A stretch of DNA of 64,000 bases from CAIWHR01 sp963816925 (GCA_963816925.1 CAWFMY010000033.1:48831-112830); one strand, 5' to 3'. Positions 1 through 9,369 are shown, counted from the first letter of the stretch. Notes: generated from the letters alone by a model not told the origin. Program-made: numbers and translations.

Positions 1-240
1 TCCGCCCAGCTTGAAGCCGTTGAGATCCAGGACCACGTTGTTGGTCTGGATGTCGATGGCGATGCCGGTGTTGATGTTGGTCGCGAGATTCGCCGTGAAG
101 CAGTAGACGCCCTGCACGCTGATCACCGCCGGAATCGTCGTGATCGCCGTGCAGTTCACGGTCTCGGCAAGTGCGGTTGTGGTGTTCAACGCCACCGTCG
201 GTACGACGATCAACGTGGCAAGAATTCGGCGGGCACTCAT
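1..240 (-). CDS. Secreted protein, N-terminal part (cut by window edge)
   Basis: This reads leftwards off the edge, so only the first 80 residues are visible. They begin MSARRILATLIVV, a Sec-type signal peptide with a likely cleavage after TALA. The end of the visible part reads NNVVLDLNGFKLGG. That phrase is common near the start of secreted right-handed beta-helix proteins, so a beta-helix surface or exported protein is my inference. The start is chosen at position 240 because GGAGGAG lies 8 bases upstream. The adjacent cytochrome gene is divergent, with about 260 bases between them that hold no recognisable gene. Confidence 0.6.
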   Translation of the reverse strand, partial: MSARRILATLIVVPTVALNTTTALAETVNCTAITTIPAVISVQGVYCFTANLATNINTGIAIDIQTNNVVLDLNGFKLGG

Positions 241-502
241 GGGACGCTCTCCTCCACGGTGATGGAGTATGGACGGCGGTACGGACATTCGACGGGGGTG
301 CTGCGATCCGGGCCCGCGGGCAGGCCGATGGACCCATGCATGTGACCACAATTTCATTCGACTCGCAAGAGCAAAACCGCGCTCGCGCAAGGCTCCGGAA
401 TTGGCATCATGTAGTCCACATGCATGTCACAATCCCGTGCACGTGTGCGGCGTCGCGGCCGCCGGCGCGCTGCAGGATTGTCCTGTCACTGGGGGAACGG
501 CC

Positions 503-1364
503 ATGGCCTCATGGAAGCGGTGGACCGCCGGCGTGGTGATCGCGTCGATGGTCGCGACGTCCGGCTTCGGCGCGTATATCTATCTTGCGAACAAGCGGCT
601 GCTCGATCGCCGATTTCCGGTCGCGCCCGCGCCCGTGCCCGTTTCTGCGGGATCCGAGGCCGTGCAACGCGGCAAGCGGCTGGCCGACCTCACCGGGTGC
701 ACCGATTGTCATCGCCAGGATTTGCGCGGCGGCCTGTTCTCGGACGAAGGCTGGCTCCACGGGCGCTACTACGCGTCGAATCTCACGCGGAAGGCCACGG
801 CTTATTCCGACGAGGACCTCGCCCGCATCGTCCGCGAAGGCGTGCGGCCGGATGGCCGCGGCGTGGCGGCCATGCCCGCCATGGGATTCGTCCGCCTGAC
901 CGACGGCGAAATGGCGGACATCGTCGCCTTCGTGCGATCGATGCCCGCCGGAGGCGCCGAGCAGCCGGATCATTTCATCGGTCCGCTCGACAGCTGGGAC
1001 CTGTGGTTGGGCAAGGTCAATCAACCGGCCGTGTCCTACGTCGCCGCCGAGCGCGGCAAGGATCCCTTCGATGCGGGTCCCGAGCATGCGGCATCGCGCC
1101 ATCTCGCGCGCATCGTCTGCGCCGAATGCCACGGGGGCGATCTCAAGGGCAACGGCTGGGATTCGGGTGCGCCCGATCTCGCGGTCGTGCTCGCGTACGG
1201 ATTACCGGAGTTCAGCGCGCCTGATGCGGACGGGAATCGGCGTCGACGGCAAGGAACACGGGCTGATGACCGCCGTGGCCCGGACGCGCTTCACGCACTT
1301 CTCCGACGAGGAGATCGCCGGCCTTCACGCCTACCTCGTGGCGCGGGCGAAGGCGCGGACGTGA
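503..1364 (+). CDS. Diheme c-type cytochrome, membrane-anchored (frameshifted)
   Basis: An N-terminal hydrophobic helix (VVIASMVATSGFGAYIYL) is followed by two heme-attachment motifs, CTDCH and CAECH, so this is a periplasmic electron-transfer protein of about 286 residues. The start at 503 follows GGGGGAACGG. The frame breaks near 1219. Removing one C there joins EFSALMRTG to a typical cytochrome tail (HGLMTAVARTRFTHFSDEEIAGL) that ends at 1364. Without the repair the frame runs into Arg-rich nonsense to 1384. It stands first in a same-strand run with aromatic-degradation genes and could accept electrons from one of them; that is inference. Confidence 0.8.
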
Positions 1365-1448
1365 GGCATCGGGCGCTCCCGTGACTTGGGATCGGTTAAC
1401 ATTTGCGGTTCCGTCGCCCGTCGCGCGGGCGCGTTCCCGGAATCCCCC

Positions 1449-2402
1449 ATGACCGAAAAGAAATTCGCCTCGCACGCCGATCTCGTCGAAAAGAAGATCA
1501 GCTTCGACAAGCTTTCCGATCATGCGTACGCGTACACCGCGGAAGGCGATCCCAACACCGGTGTGGTCGTCGGCGACGATGCGGTGATGGTGATCGACAC
1601 GCAGGCAACACCGGTGATGGCACAGGACGTGATCCGTCGCATCCGCGAGGTCACCGACAAGCCGATCCGCTACGTGATGCTGTCGCACTACCATGCCGTG
1701 CGCGTGCTGGGTGCGACCGGCTACAAGCCCGATCACATCATCGCGTCTCGCGACACGTACGACCTCATCGTCGAGCGCGGCGAAGCCGACATGAAAAGCG
1801 AGATCGAGCGCTTTCCGCGCCTGTTCCAGGCCGTCGAGTCGGTGCCGGGCCTCACGTGGCCCACGATCGTGTTCGAGAAGCATCTCACGCTGTGGATGGG
1901 CAAGCTGCAGGTCGAGATCCTGCAGCTCGGACGCGGTCACACGAAAGGCGACACCGTCGTGTGGCTGCCGCAGGAGCGGATCCTCTTTTCCGGCGATCTC
2001 GTCGAGTACGACGCGACGCCTTACACCGGCGACGCGTACCTCACGGACTGGCCCGCGACGCTCGACGCGATCGCGGCGCTGGCGCCCGAGAAGCTGGTTC
2101 CCGGCCGCGGTGCGTCGCTGACGACACCCGCCGACGTGAAGAAAGGCCTCGACGGCACGCGCGCATTCGTCACCCGCATGTTCGACGCCGTGAAGCGCGG
2201 CGCGCGCGACGGCAAGGACCTGCGGACGGTGTACAAGGACACCTATGCGCTGCTGAAGCCGGATTTCGGTCACTGGGTGATCTTCGACCATTGCTTGCCG
2301 TTCGACGTCTCGCGCGCCTACGACGAGGCGACAACGCACAAGGATCCGCGGATCTGGACCGCCGAGCGCGACAAGGCGATGTGGGAAGCGTTGGAAGGTT
2401 GA
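1449..2402 (+). CDS. MBL-fold metallohydrolase with atypical metal motif
   Basis: A 317-residue metallo-beta-lactamase-fold protein. The early strand GVVVGDDAVMVIDTQ and the later GRGHTKGDTVVWLP and LFSGDLVEYDATPY blocks are typical of the fold. The usual HxHxDH motif reads H80-Y-H82-A-V-R, so the Asp and last His that build the second metal site are absent. The start at 1449 gives MTEKKFASHADL; the open frame runs further upstream but without coding character. It lies 43 bases before the FAD monooxygenase and is probably co-transcribed with it. The substrate is unknown; hydrolysis of a thioester or lactone intermediate of the same pathway is a guess. Confidence 0.8.
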   Translation: MTEKKFASHADLVEKKISFDKLSDHAYAYTAEGDPNTGVVVGDDAVMVIDTQATPVMAQDVIRRIREVTDKPIRYVMLSHYHAVRVLGATGYKPDHIIASRDTYDLIVERGEADMKSEIERFPRLFQAVESVPGLTWPTIVFEKHLTLWMGKLQVEILQLGRGHTKGDTVVWLPQERILFSGDLVEYDATPYTGDAYLTDWPATLDAIAALAPEKLVPGRGASLTTPADVKKGLDGTRAFVTRMFDAVKRGARDGKDLRTVYKDTYALLKPDFGHWVIFDHCLPFDVSRAYDEATTHKDPRIWTAERDKAMWEALEG

Positions 2403-2445
2403 TCGCCGCGCGCCCGCTGCGCAACCCGTCGCCCGCGGGAAATCC

Positions 2446-4092
2446 ATGAAGAGCTACACCAACCCGGTCTACCCGTGGAAGCGCTCGCCGGACCAGGACG
2501 CACCGGCGCCGCGTCGACCGGTGCTCGTCGTCGGCGCCGGGCCGGTCGGGCTCGCCGCGGCGATCGACCTTGCGCAGCGCGACGTTCCCGTCGTCGTGCT
2601 CGACGAGGACGACACGGTCAGCGTTGGCTCGCGTGCGATCTGCTATGCGAAGCGCGCGCTCGAGATCCTCGATCGCCTGGGCTGCGGCGAGCGAATCGCG
2701 CAAAAGGGCGTGGAGTGGAACGTCGGCAAGGTCTTCTTCCGTCACGAGCAGGTCTATGCGTTCAATCTCCTGCCCGAGCGCGGCCATGGCCGGCCCGCGT
2801 TCGTCAACCTGCAGCAGTACCACCTCGAGGAATGCCTGGTGGACCGCCTCGCCGAACTTCCGCGGGCCGAGGTCCGCTGGCGGCACAAGGTCGTCGCCGT
2901 CATGCCGCGCGACGGTCACGTGCTGGTGCGCGTCGCGACGCCGGACGGCGAGTACGAGCTCACGTGCGACTGGCTGCTCGTGTGCGACGGCGCGCGCAGC
3001 CCCGTGCGCAAGATGCTGGGCCTCGAGGCGGAAGGGCAGATGTTCCGCGACCGGTTCCTGATCGCCGACATCCGCATGAAATCGGACTTTCCGGCGGAAC
3101 GCTGGTTCTGGTTCGATCCGCCCTTCCACCCGGGACAATCGGCGCTGCTGCATCGACAGGCGGACGATGTGTGGCGCGTCGATTTCCAGCTGGGCTGGGA
3201 TGCCGATCCCGACGTCGAGAAAACGCCGGAGCGCATCCTGCCGCGGCTCCATGCGATGCTGGGCGCCGAAGCCGAATTCGACATCGAATGGGCGAGCGTC
3301 TACACCTTCCAATGCCGGCGGATGCAACGTTTCCGCCATGACCGCGTGCTGTTCGCGGGCGACGCCGCGCATCTCGTGTCGCCGTTTGGCGCGCGCGGCG
3401 CCAACAGCGGGTTCCAGGATGCCGACAACCTCGGGTGGAAGCTGGAGCTCGTGCTCGCCGGGCGCGCTCCGGAGCGCCTGCTCGACACTTATGACGTCGA
3501 GCGCGTCGCCGCGGCCGACGAGAACATCCTGAACTCGACGCGGGCAACCGAATTCATCACGCCGAAGAGCCCGGTGTCGCGCATGTTTCGCGACGCCGTG
3601 CTCTCGCTCGCCAAGCACCATGCGTTCGCGCGGAAGCTCGTCAACAGCGGGCGCCTTTCCGTTCCGCACGTGTATCGCGCGTCGCCGCTCAATACGCCGG
3701 ATCGGCCGGGCGAGTCGTTTGCGGGCGCGATGGTACCGGGGGCTCCCGCCGCCGATGCGCCGGTCGCAGGCCCCGGCGCCCCCTGGCTGCTGCGCCATCT
3801 GCACGAGGGGTTCACGCTGCTGGCGTTCGAGGCCGCCGTTTCGCCCGACGCTGCGGCGGCGCTCGCGCGCGACGCGATTCCCTGCCGCGTGGTGCGGATA
3901 GAGGCGGGCGGATCGCGTGTCGATGGAATGACCGGGTTGCAGGACGTGGAGGGGCTCGCGCGGGAGCGCTACGACGGCCGGCCCGGGACGTGCTACCTTT
4001 TGCGCCCCGACCAGCACGTTTGCGCGCGTTGGCGGCACTTCGACGTGGACGGCGTGCGCGCCGCGATCCGCCGCGCGACGTGCAACGACTGA
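2446..4092 (+). CDS. FAD-dependent aromatic-ring hydroxylase-type monooxygenase
   Basis: A 548-residue group A flavoprotein monooxygenase of the MhpA/PheA/TfdB kind. The dinucleotide-binding loop VVGAGPVGLAAA lies near residue 28. The second FAD motif, FAGDAAHLVSPFGARGANSG, lies near residue 300 and is followed by QDADNLGWKL. A C-terminal thioredoxin-like domain is expected from the family. Such enzymes use NAD(P)H and O2 to hydroxylate phenolic substrates. The next genes encode DUF2783 and a homogentisate-dioxygenase-like ring-cleavage enzyme, so the likely job is to prepare a dihydroxylated aromatic acid for cleavage. The exact substrate cannot be read from the sequence. Confidence 0.88.
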   Translation: MKSYTNPVYPWKRSPDQDAPAPRRPVLVVGAGPVGLAAAIDLAQRDVPVVVLDEDDTVSVGSRAICYAKRALEILDRLGCGERIAQKGVEWNVGKVFFRHEQVYAFNLLPERGHGRPAFVNLQQYHLEECLVDRLAELPRAEVRWRHKVVAVMPRDGHVLVRVATPDGEYELTCDWLLVCDGARSPVRKMLGLEAEGQMFRDRFLIADIRMKSDFPAERWFWFDPPFHPGQSALLHRQADDVWRVDFQLGWDADPDVEKTPERILPRLHAMLGAEAEFDIEWASVYTFQCRRMQRFRHDRVLFAGDAAHLVSPFGARGANSGFQDADNLGWKLELVLAGRAPERLLDTYDVERVAAADENILNSTRATEFITPKSPVSRMFRDAVLSLAKHHAFARKLVNSGRLSVPHVYRASPLNTPDRPGESFAGAMVPGAPAADAPVAGPGAPWLLRHLHEGFTLLAFEAAVSPDAAAALARDAIPCRVVRIEAGGSRVDGMTGLQDVEGLARERYDGRPGTCYLLRPDQHVCARWRHFDVDGVRAAIRRATCND

Positions 4093-4104
4093 CGGAAACC
4101 CGCG

Positions 4105-4320
4105 ATGGCCACGCTCAACACCGATCCGAATGTTCAGGCGCCCGACGATTTCTACGAGGACCTGATCGCGCTGCACCGCGACCTCTCGGAGCGCGAGAGC
4201 GCGCTCGTCAATGCGAAACTCGTCCTGCTCCTCGCCAACCATATCGGCGACCCGGAAGTGCTGGCGGCGGCGATGGCCGCGGCGCGCGCGGACGTCGCCG
4301 CGACCGGGGGTCCACAGTGA
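4105..4320 (+). CDS. DUF2783 family small protein
   Basis: A 71-residue protein with the DUF2783 signature DDFYEDLIALHRDLSERES followed by LLLANHIGD. The family is known mainly as a companion of FAD monooxygenase and homogentisate-dioxygenase-like genes, which is exactly the setting here. The gene starts 12 bases after the monooxygenase and its stop overlaps the next start (GTGA). The sequence is helical and acidic with no signal peptide or cysteines. A role as a small partner subunit of the monooxygenase is inference. Confidence 0.85.
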   Translation: MATLNTDPNVQAPDDFYEDLIALHRDLSERESALVNAKLVLLLANHIGDPEVLAAAMAAARADVAATGGPQ

Positions 4321-5447
4321 AACACTACATCCGATTCCCGCGCGCCGACGGCACGCACAGCCGGCAGGCGCATGCGGACCTGCCGCAGGGCACGTTCGAG
4401 CGCGAAATGGGCAAGGAGGGCTTCTTCGGGCCGACGGCGCATTTCCATCATCGGCATGCGCCGACGGGCTGGACGAGTTTCACCGGGACGCTCAACCCGC
4501 ATGCGTACGACCTCAACAAGTTGCCGCTGAGGAACGGCTCGCCATGGGACGCGACGCTGCTCATGGGCAACGGCGACGTCAAGATCCGGCTTTGGAAGAC
4601 CGCGATGCCGATGGACCACCTCGTGCGCAACCAGGATGGCGACGAGCTGTTGTTCATTCACGACGGCGCGGGCGAGTTCTTCTGCGACTGGGGCCGGCTC
4701 GACTATCGCGACGGCGACTACATCGTGATTCCGCGCGGCGGGCTCTGGCGCCTCGCGCCGTCTTCGCCGACGACGTTGCTGCTCATCGAATGCACCGAAG
4801 GCACGTACACGCTGCCCGAGAAGGGGCTCGTCGGGCCGCAGGCGCTCTTCGACCCGGCGATGCTCGACGTTCCCGCGATGGACGCGGCCTTTCGTGCGCA
4901 GCAAACCGACGACCCGTGGAAAGTGGTGGTCAAGCGGGGCGGGGCGCTGTCGACGATTGCGTATCCGTTCAACCCGCTCGACGCCGTCGGCTGGCACGGC
5001 GACCTTTGCGTCGTCCGCATCAACGTTCGCGACATCCGGCCGCTGATGAGCCATCGCTACCATCTGCCGCCATCGGCGCACACGACCTTCGTCGGCCGCA
5101 ACTTCGTCGTCTGCACGTTCGTGCCGCGCCCGATCGAATCCGATCCCGGCGCGCTCAAGGTGCCGTTCTATCACAACAACGACGACTACGACGAGGTGAT
5201 TTTCTACCATCGCGGCGACTTCTTCAGCCGCGACAACATCAAGCCGGGCATGGTCACCTTCCATCCATGCGGGTTCACGCACGGCCCGCATCCGAAGGCG
5301 TTCGCGGCGGGCGCCGCGCATGCAAGGAAGGAAACCGACGAATATGCGGTGATGATCGACACCCGGTTCCCGCTCACCGTCGCGCCACTGCCCGAGGGTG
5401 TCGAAAATTCCGCGTATGTCGATTCGTGGAAGAGCAAGCCGGCGTAG
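4317..5447 (+). CDS. Homogentisate 1,2-dioxygenase-like ring-cleavage enzyme
   Basis: A 376-residue double-cupin protein, shorter than the usual 430-440 residues of homogentisate dioxygenase. The iron site is recognisable: a His in FYHNNDDYDEV, a Glu five residues on (DEVIFYH), and a later His in CGFTHGPHP. The N-terminal half has LNPHAYDLNKLPLRNG and an acidic cupin block DELLFIHDGAGEFF. I chose the GTG at 4317, which overlaps the DUF2783 stop, because MKHYIRFPRADGTHSRQAH is the conserved beginning. It should open a hydroquinone-type aromatic ring with O2. Whether homogentisate itself is the substrate is uncertain given the length. Confidence 0.85.
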   Translation: MKHYIRFPRADGTHSRQAHADLPQGTFEREMGKEGFFGPTAHFHHRHAPTGWTSFTGTLNPHAYDLNKLPLRNGSPWDATLLMGNGDVKIRLWKTAMPMDHLVRNQDGDELLFIHDGAGEFFCDWGRLDYRDGDYIVIPRGGLWRLAPSSPTTLLLIECTEGTYTLPEKGLVGPQALFDPAMLDVPAMDAAFRAQQTDDPWKVVVKRGGALSTIAYPFNPLDAVGWHGDLCVVRINVRDIRPLMSHRYHLPPSAHTTFVGRNFVVCTFVPRPIESDPGALKVPFYHNNDDYDEVIFYHRGDFFSRDNIKPGMVTFHPCGFTHGPHPKAFAAGAAHARKETDEYAVMIDTRFPLTVAPLPEGVENSAYVDSWKSKPA

Positions 5448-5463
5448 GCAACGGAGAGTCGAT

Positions 5464-5862
5464 GTGGCGTACGAAGACCTGATTGCGCGCGCGGCGGAAG
5501 TGGCGGTCCTGTTCCGGGCGTCCGCTCATTGCGACGCGGGACTCGTCGGCGCGGCGGTGCTGGCCGAGTCGGGCGCCATCTACACCGGCTGCTCGGTCGA
5601 CCTGCGCTGCGGGATCGGCTTTTGCGCCGAGCATTCCGCGGTGGCCGACATGCTGAAGCGCCACGAGGCGCGGATTCGCGCGGTCGTCTCCGTCAACGAC
5701 GACGGCGTCGTGCTGCCGCCCTGCGGCCGCTGCCGCGAGCTCATCTACCAGATCGACCCGGCCAATCTGGATGCCGATGTGGTCGTCGCCCGCGACGAGG
5801 TCGTCAAGCTGCGCGATTTGCTGCCGCATCCCTGGCAGCCGAAGCACTGGCCCGAACCTTGA
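5464..5862 (+). CDS. Cytidine deaminase-family zinc protein
   Basis: A 132-residue single-domain deaminase. The zinc motifs are FCAEHSAVADM (Cys ligand plus catalytic Glu) and PPCGRCRELI (the two further Cys ligands), as in tetrameric cytidine and blasticidin deaminases. The GTG start at 5464 has GGAGAG upstream. It follows the ring-cleavage gene by 16 bases and precedes the enoyl-CoA hydratase by 30, so it looks like an operon member. A nucleoside deaminase is unexpected in an aromatic pathway; it may act on another amino-substituted compound, or be a salvage gene riding along. Confidence 0.85.
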   Translation: MAYEDLIARAAEVAVLFRASAHCDAGLVGAAVLAESGAIYTGCSVDLRCGIGFCAEHSAVADMLKRHEARIRAVVSVNDDGVVLPPCGRCRELIYQIDPANLDADVVVARDEVVKLRDLLPHPWQPKHWPEP

Positions 5863-5892
5863 CATGCGCAATTGGCGCAAGAATGGATTGAC

Positions 5893-6670
5893 ATGAACTA
5901 CGAGAACATCACCGTCGAGACCCGCGAACGCGTCGGTCTCATCCGCCTCAACCGCCCGCAGCGGATGAATGCCCTGAACGATGCGCTCGCCGCCGAGCTC
6001 GGAGCAGGCGCTGGCTGCGTTCGATGCGGATCAGGGCATCGGCGCCATCGTCATCACCGGCAACGAAAAGGCGTTCGCCGCCGGCGCCGACATCGGCGCG
6101 ATGGCCGAATGGGACTACCAGAAGGTCTACGCCGACAACTACATCTCGAAGGATTGGGAGGACCTCCGCAAGGTCCGCAAGCCCGTGATCGCGGCCGTCG
6201 CGGGCTATGCCCTGGGCGGGGGATGCGAGCTCGCGATGATGTGCGACCTCATCATCGCGGCGGACACCGCGAAGTTCGGGCAGCCGGAGATCACCATCGG
6301 CACGATGCCGGGCATGGGCGGCACGCAGCGGCTGCCGCGCGCGGTGGGCAAGGCGAAGGCGATGGACTGGTGCCTGACCGGGCGCATGATCGACGCCGCC
6401 GAGGCCGAGCGCAGCGGGCTCGTCGCGCGCGTCGTGCCGGCGGACAAGCTCGAGGAGGAGGCGCTCGCCGTCGCCGCCAAGATCGCGTCGTTTTCGCTGC
6501 CCGTCGTGCTGAAGATCAAGGAAGCCGTCAACCGCGCGTACGAATCGTCGCTCGCCGAAGGGCTGCTCTTCGAGCGGCGCGAGTTCCACGCGACGTTCGC
6601 GCTCGACGACCAGAAGGAAGGCATGCGCGCCTTCGTCGAGAAGCGCAAGCCGTCGTTCAAGCATCGCTGA
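5893..6670 (+). CDS. Enoyl-CoA hydratase/isomerase (frameshifted)
   Basis: A crotonase of about 258 residues. The oxyanion-hole segments AFAAGADIGAM and ALGGGCELAMMCDLIIA are intact, as are PEITIGTMPGMGGTQRLPR and the C-terminal FALDDQKEGMRAFVEKRKP. The frame changes near 6001: removing one G turns AELGAGAG into AELEQALAAFDADQGIGAIVITG, the standard family sequence. It would hydrate 2-enoyl-CoA thioesters in beta-oxidation or in the lower part of an aromatic pathway. The start at 5893 gives MNYENITVETRERVGLIRLNRP. It ends the same-strand run that begins at 503. Confidence 0.87.
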
Positions 6671-6746
6671 GGCTCGTCACCGCCCCGGCGCCGCGATAGA
6701 ATGGCGCGCACAGGGGGTGTCCGCGTCGCACGTGAAGGAGTGACCC

Positions 6747-7400
6747 ATGACCCGTCGCAAGATCCACGTTTCGTTCGCCGCTGCCACGTTCCTGGCGGTG
6801 CTGCTGGCTGCCGGCTGCGCCTCGACGACCCTGCAGAGCACCTGGATGGACCCCGCGTTCACCGGCGGGCCGTTCACCAAATTCTTCGTCATCGGCCTGA
6901 GTGCGCGCGACGTCACCACGCGGCGCGTGTTCGAGGACATCATGGTCGCGAGGCTGCAGGCCGCCGGCGCGCAGGCGATCCCGGCGTGGCAGAATTTCCG
7001 CGACGAGGGGCAGGGCAACGAGGCCGCGATGGAAGCCGCGGTGGCGCAGTCGGGCGCGGACGCACTGCTGATGACCCGGCTCCTCGGCATCGACACGCGC
7101 ACCAATGTGTCGACCGTCATGGTGCCCGGTCCGGTGTGGGGTCCGGGTTTCGGCCCTGGCTTCGGCCCGGGGCCCGGCTGGTGGGGCCCCTATTCGAGCT
7201 GGCAGGCCGTGCCGCAGGTGACGCAATACCAGATCGCGACCGCGGAAACGACGCTGTTCGACGTCAAGACCCACCGCGTCGTGTGGAGCGCGACGTCGCA
7301 GACGTTCAACCCGACGAGCGTGCAGCAGGAGGCGCCCGGCCTTGCCGACGCAGTGATCGCCGCGTTGCAGGCGCGCGGATTGATCGCGGCCAAGAAGTAG
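6747..7400 (+). CDS. DUF4136-like lipoprotein
   Basis: A 217-residue lipoprotein: the signal peptide ends in LLAAGC with the lipidated Cys at residue 24. The body resembles DUF4136-type proteins (STWMDPAFTGGPFTKFFVIGLS and a late ETTLFDVKTHRVVWSATSQTF). In the middle is a Gly/Pro/Phe-rich insert, GPGFGPGFGPGPGWWGPY. The start is preceded by GAAGGAG. A -10-like TAGAAT at 6697-6702 would give a leader of about 38 bases. It converges with cardiolipin synthase, with only 6 bases between the two stops and no terminator visible. The function is unknown beyond likely cell-envelope anchoring. Confidence 0.8.
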   Translation: MTRRKIHVSFAAATFLAVLLAAGCASTTLQSTWMDPAFTGGPFTKFFVIGLSARDVTTRRVFEDIMVARLQAAGAQAIPAWQNFRDEGQGNEAAMEAAVAQSGADALLMTRLLGIDTRTNVSTVMVPGPVWGPGFGPGFGPGPGWWGPYSSWQAVPQVTQYQIATAETTLFDVKTHRVVWSATSQTFNPTSVQQEAPGLADAVIAALQARGLIAAKK

Positions 7401-7406
7401 GAGCCG

Positions 7407-8864
7407 TCAGAGCAGCGGCGCGAAGAGGCGGGCGACGTTCCAGCCGACCTGCCGGTACAGCGGCTGCGCGCCCCACGTCGCGGCGTCGAGCCATTCGCCG
7501 TCGCGGAAATAGCGCTCCTGCACCCGCGCGATCTGGGCGCACACGCCGCGATCGTACGCGAGCAGCACGATCTCCGCGTTGAGCGAGAACGAGCGCAGGT
7601 CCATGTTCGACGAGCCGATCCACGCGATGTCGTCGTCGATGGTCGCGTGCTTCGCGTGCAGGAAGCGCTTGCCGTAGCGGCAGATCCGCACGCCGGCGTT
7701 CAGCAGGTCGCCGTAATAGGATTTTTGCGCGTTGGACACGAGCAGCTGGTCGTCCTGCGCCGGCACCACGAGGCGCACGTCGACGCCGCGCATCGCGGCC
7801 GTGGTCAGCGCCTGCAGCAACGGCGCGTCGGGAATGAAGTACGGCGTGGTGATGATGGCGCGCGTGCGCGCGCCGTTCACCAGCGCGACGATGAGGCGCT
7901 GGTTGTTCTCGGTCGAGTAGAGCGGGCTCGATGGCAGCACCTGCGCGGCGACGACGCCGGCGACTTCGGGATCCGGAAACGGGTCGCCCGTCTCCGGGGG
8001 ATGACCGCGCTCGAGGTACCAGTCCTGCACGAACACCGCCTGCAGCTCCAGCACGACCGGGCCCGTCACGCGGACCATCAGCTCCTCGTAGGTCAGTCCC
8101 GCCTTGAAGTCGGCGTTGACGAGGTTCATCGACCCCGTGTAGCCGATCCGGCCGTCGATCACCGCGATCTTGCGATGGTTGCGCAAGTCGGCGCGGGCGC
8201 CGCGACGGCGAAAGAACGCGAGGCGCATCGTCTCGCCTGCTTCGATGCCGGCCGCGTGCAAGCGCGCCTGCAGCTTGTCGTAGCCCAGGCCGCGCGAGCC
8301 CAGCGCGTCCGCCATCACGCGGCAGACGACGCCGCGCTTCACCGCGGCCTTCAGCGCGGCAACCACGCGCCCGGCGACGGCGTCGTCGGCGATGATGTAG
8401 AAGAGCAGGTGGACATGCGCGCGCGCGGCGTCGATGTCGGCGACGAGGCGGTCGACGATCTCGTCGTACTCCGACAGGATCTCGGCGTGGTTGCCGCCGA
8501 GGATCGGCAGGTCGCCCAGTTTTTCCGCAAGCACCACCGCAGGCGCGACGTTCGGATCCTGCGCGGGGTGGAAGACGTTGGGATGCGCCGAGAGCCGCGC
8601 GTAGACGGGCTTGGCGAGCTCGCCGAACGCGGCGGCGCGCTTCAACCGCCATTCCGGCAGCCGGCGCCGCCCGAACACGAGATACAGCGCGAGACCGACC
8701 GCCGGCTCGAACAGGATGAGCAGCAGCCAGCCCTTTGCCGCGTCGGGCGAGCGGCGGAACGGGACGACGACCAGCATCACGATGCGGATCACCCACTCCG
8801 CGACGACGAACGCCGTGAGCCAGACGTTGGGGTCCGTCAGGAGCGTCATCGCCGTCTTGGACAT
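7407..8864 (-). CDS. cls: Cardiolipin synthase
   Basis: A 485-residue phospholipase-D-superfamily protein. Two N-terminal membrane helices (WLTAFVVAEWVIRIVMLVVVPF and GWLLLILFEPAVGLALYLVFG) precede two HKD motifs, HRKIAVIDGRIGYTGSMN and HAKHATIDDDIAWIGSSN. Length and order match bacterial Cls, which condenses two phosphatidylglycerols into cardiolipin and glycerol at the inner membrane. It lies 22 bases upstream of the META-domain lipoprotein gene on the same strand side, but reads away from selD-side genes as the last of a minus-strand series. Nothing is odd about the active sites. Confidence 0.93.
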   Translation of the reverse strand: MSKTAMTLLTDPNVWLTAFVVAEWVIRIVMLVVVPFRRSPDAAKGWLLLILFEPAVGLALYLVFGRRRLPEWRLKRAAAFGELAKPVYARLSAHPNVFHPAQDPNVAPAVVLAEKLGDLPILGGNHAEILSEYDEIVDRLVADIDAARAHVHLLFYIIADDAVAGRVVAALKAAVKRGVVCRVMADALGSRGLGYDKLQARLHAAGIEAGETMRLAFFRRRGARADLRNHRKIAVIDGRIGYTGSMNLVNADFKAGLTYEELMVRVTGPVVLELQAVFVQDWYLERGHPPETGDPFPDPEVAGVVAAQVLPSSPLYSTENNQRLIVALVNGARTRAIITTPYFIPDAPLLQALTTAAMRGVDVRLVVPAQDDQLLVSNAQKSYYGDLLNAGVRICRYGKRFLHAKHATIDDDIAWIGSSNMDLRSFSLNAEIVLLAYDRGVCAQIARVQERYFRDGEWLDAATWGAQPLYRQVGWNVARLFAPLL

Positions 8865-8886
8865 CTGGCGCGGCGCCCCTGCGCTG

Positions 8887-9369
8887 TCACGAACGCTGTG
8901 TCGTGAAGACCATCGAGCCCGAATCGGCCTTCAACGTGAGCACGAGTTCGTTGCCCTTGAACAACTGGCCCGACACGGCGGCGAGTCCTTGCACGAATTC
9001 GGTGTCCATCGAGCCCGGCGGGCACATCGCGCGCGTCAGCGCCATCGGACCGAACGACAGCGCGCCGCCGTTCAGCAGGTAGCTCGCCGATCCGCGGTTG
9101 CAGTCCGCGCGCACGGCGACCGCGCCGCCGGGTTGGAACACGAGCGTGTATTGCTCCGGCACAGCGGGCTTTATCCGCTTGCCGTCGGCCATCACCGTTT
9201 CCTTCCATGCCCACACCGTGCCGGTGAGCAGCGAGTCGCCCGCTGCCGCCATCGGCGGAGGAGGCGCGTTGACGGAACCCGGCATCAGCGGCGCGCCGGG
9301 GTCGACCGGACTGCAGGCGGCAACCGCCAGAGCCAGGGCGGTGAACGGAAAGGCAAGGCGGAAGCGCAT
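8887..9369 (-). CDS. META-domain lipoprotein (HslJ-like)
   Basis: A 160-residue lipoprotein with the lipobox AVAAC (Cys 19) and a META-type domain: LTGTVWAWKETVMADGK, then YTLVFQPGGAVAVRADCNRGSASY and FGPMALTRAMCPPGS. The family includes HslJ and resembles protease-inhibitor-like modules of the envelope; its function here is not defined. The start at 9369 is preceded by CGGAGTG. It is followed after 22 bases by cardiolipin synthase and preceded after 44 bases by the 530-residue protein, so all three could be one transcript. Confidence 0.85.
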   Translation of the reverse strand: MRFRLAFPFTALALAVAACSPVDPGAPLMPGSVNAPPPPMAAAGDSLLTGTVWAWKETVMADGKRIKPAVPEQYTLVFQPGGAVAVRADCNRGSASYLLNGGALSFGPMALTRAMCPPGSMDTEFVQGLAAVSGQLFKGNELVLTLKADSGSMVFTTQRS

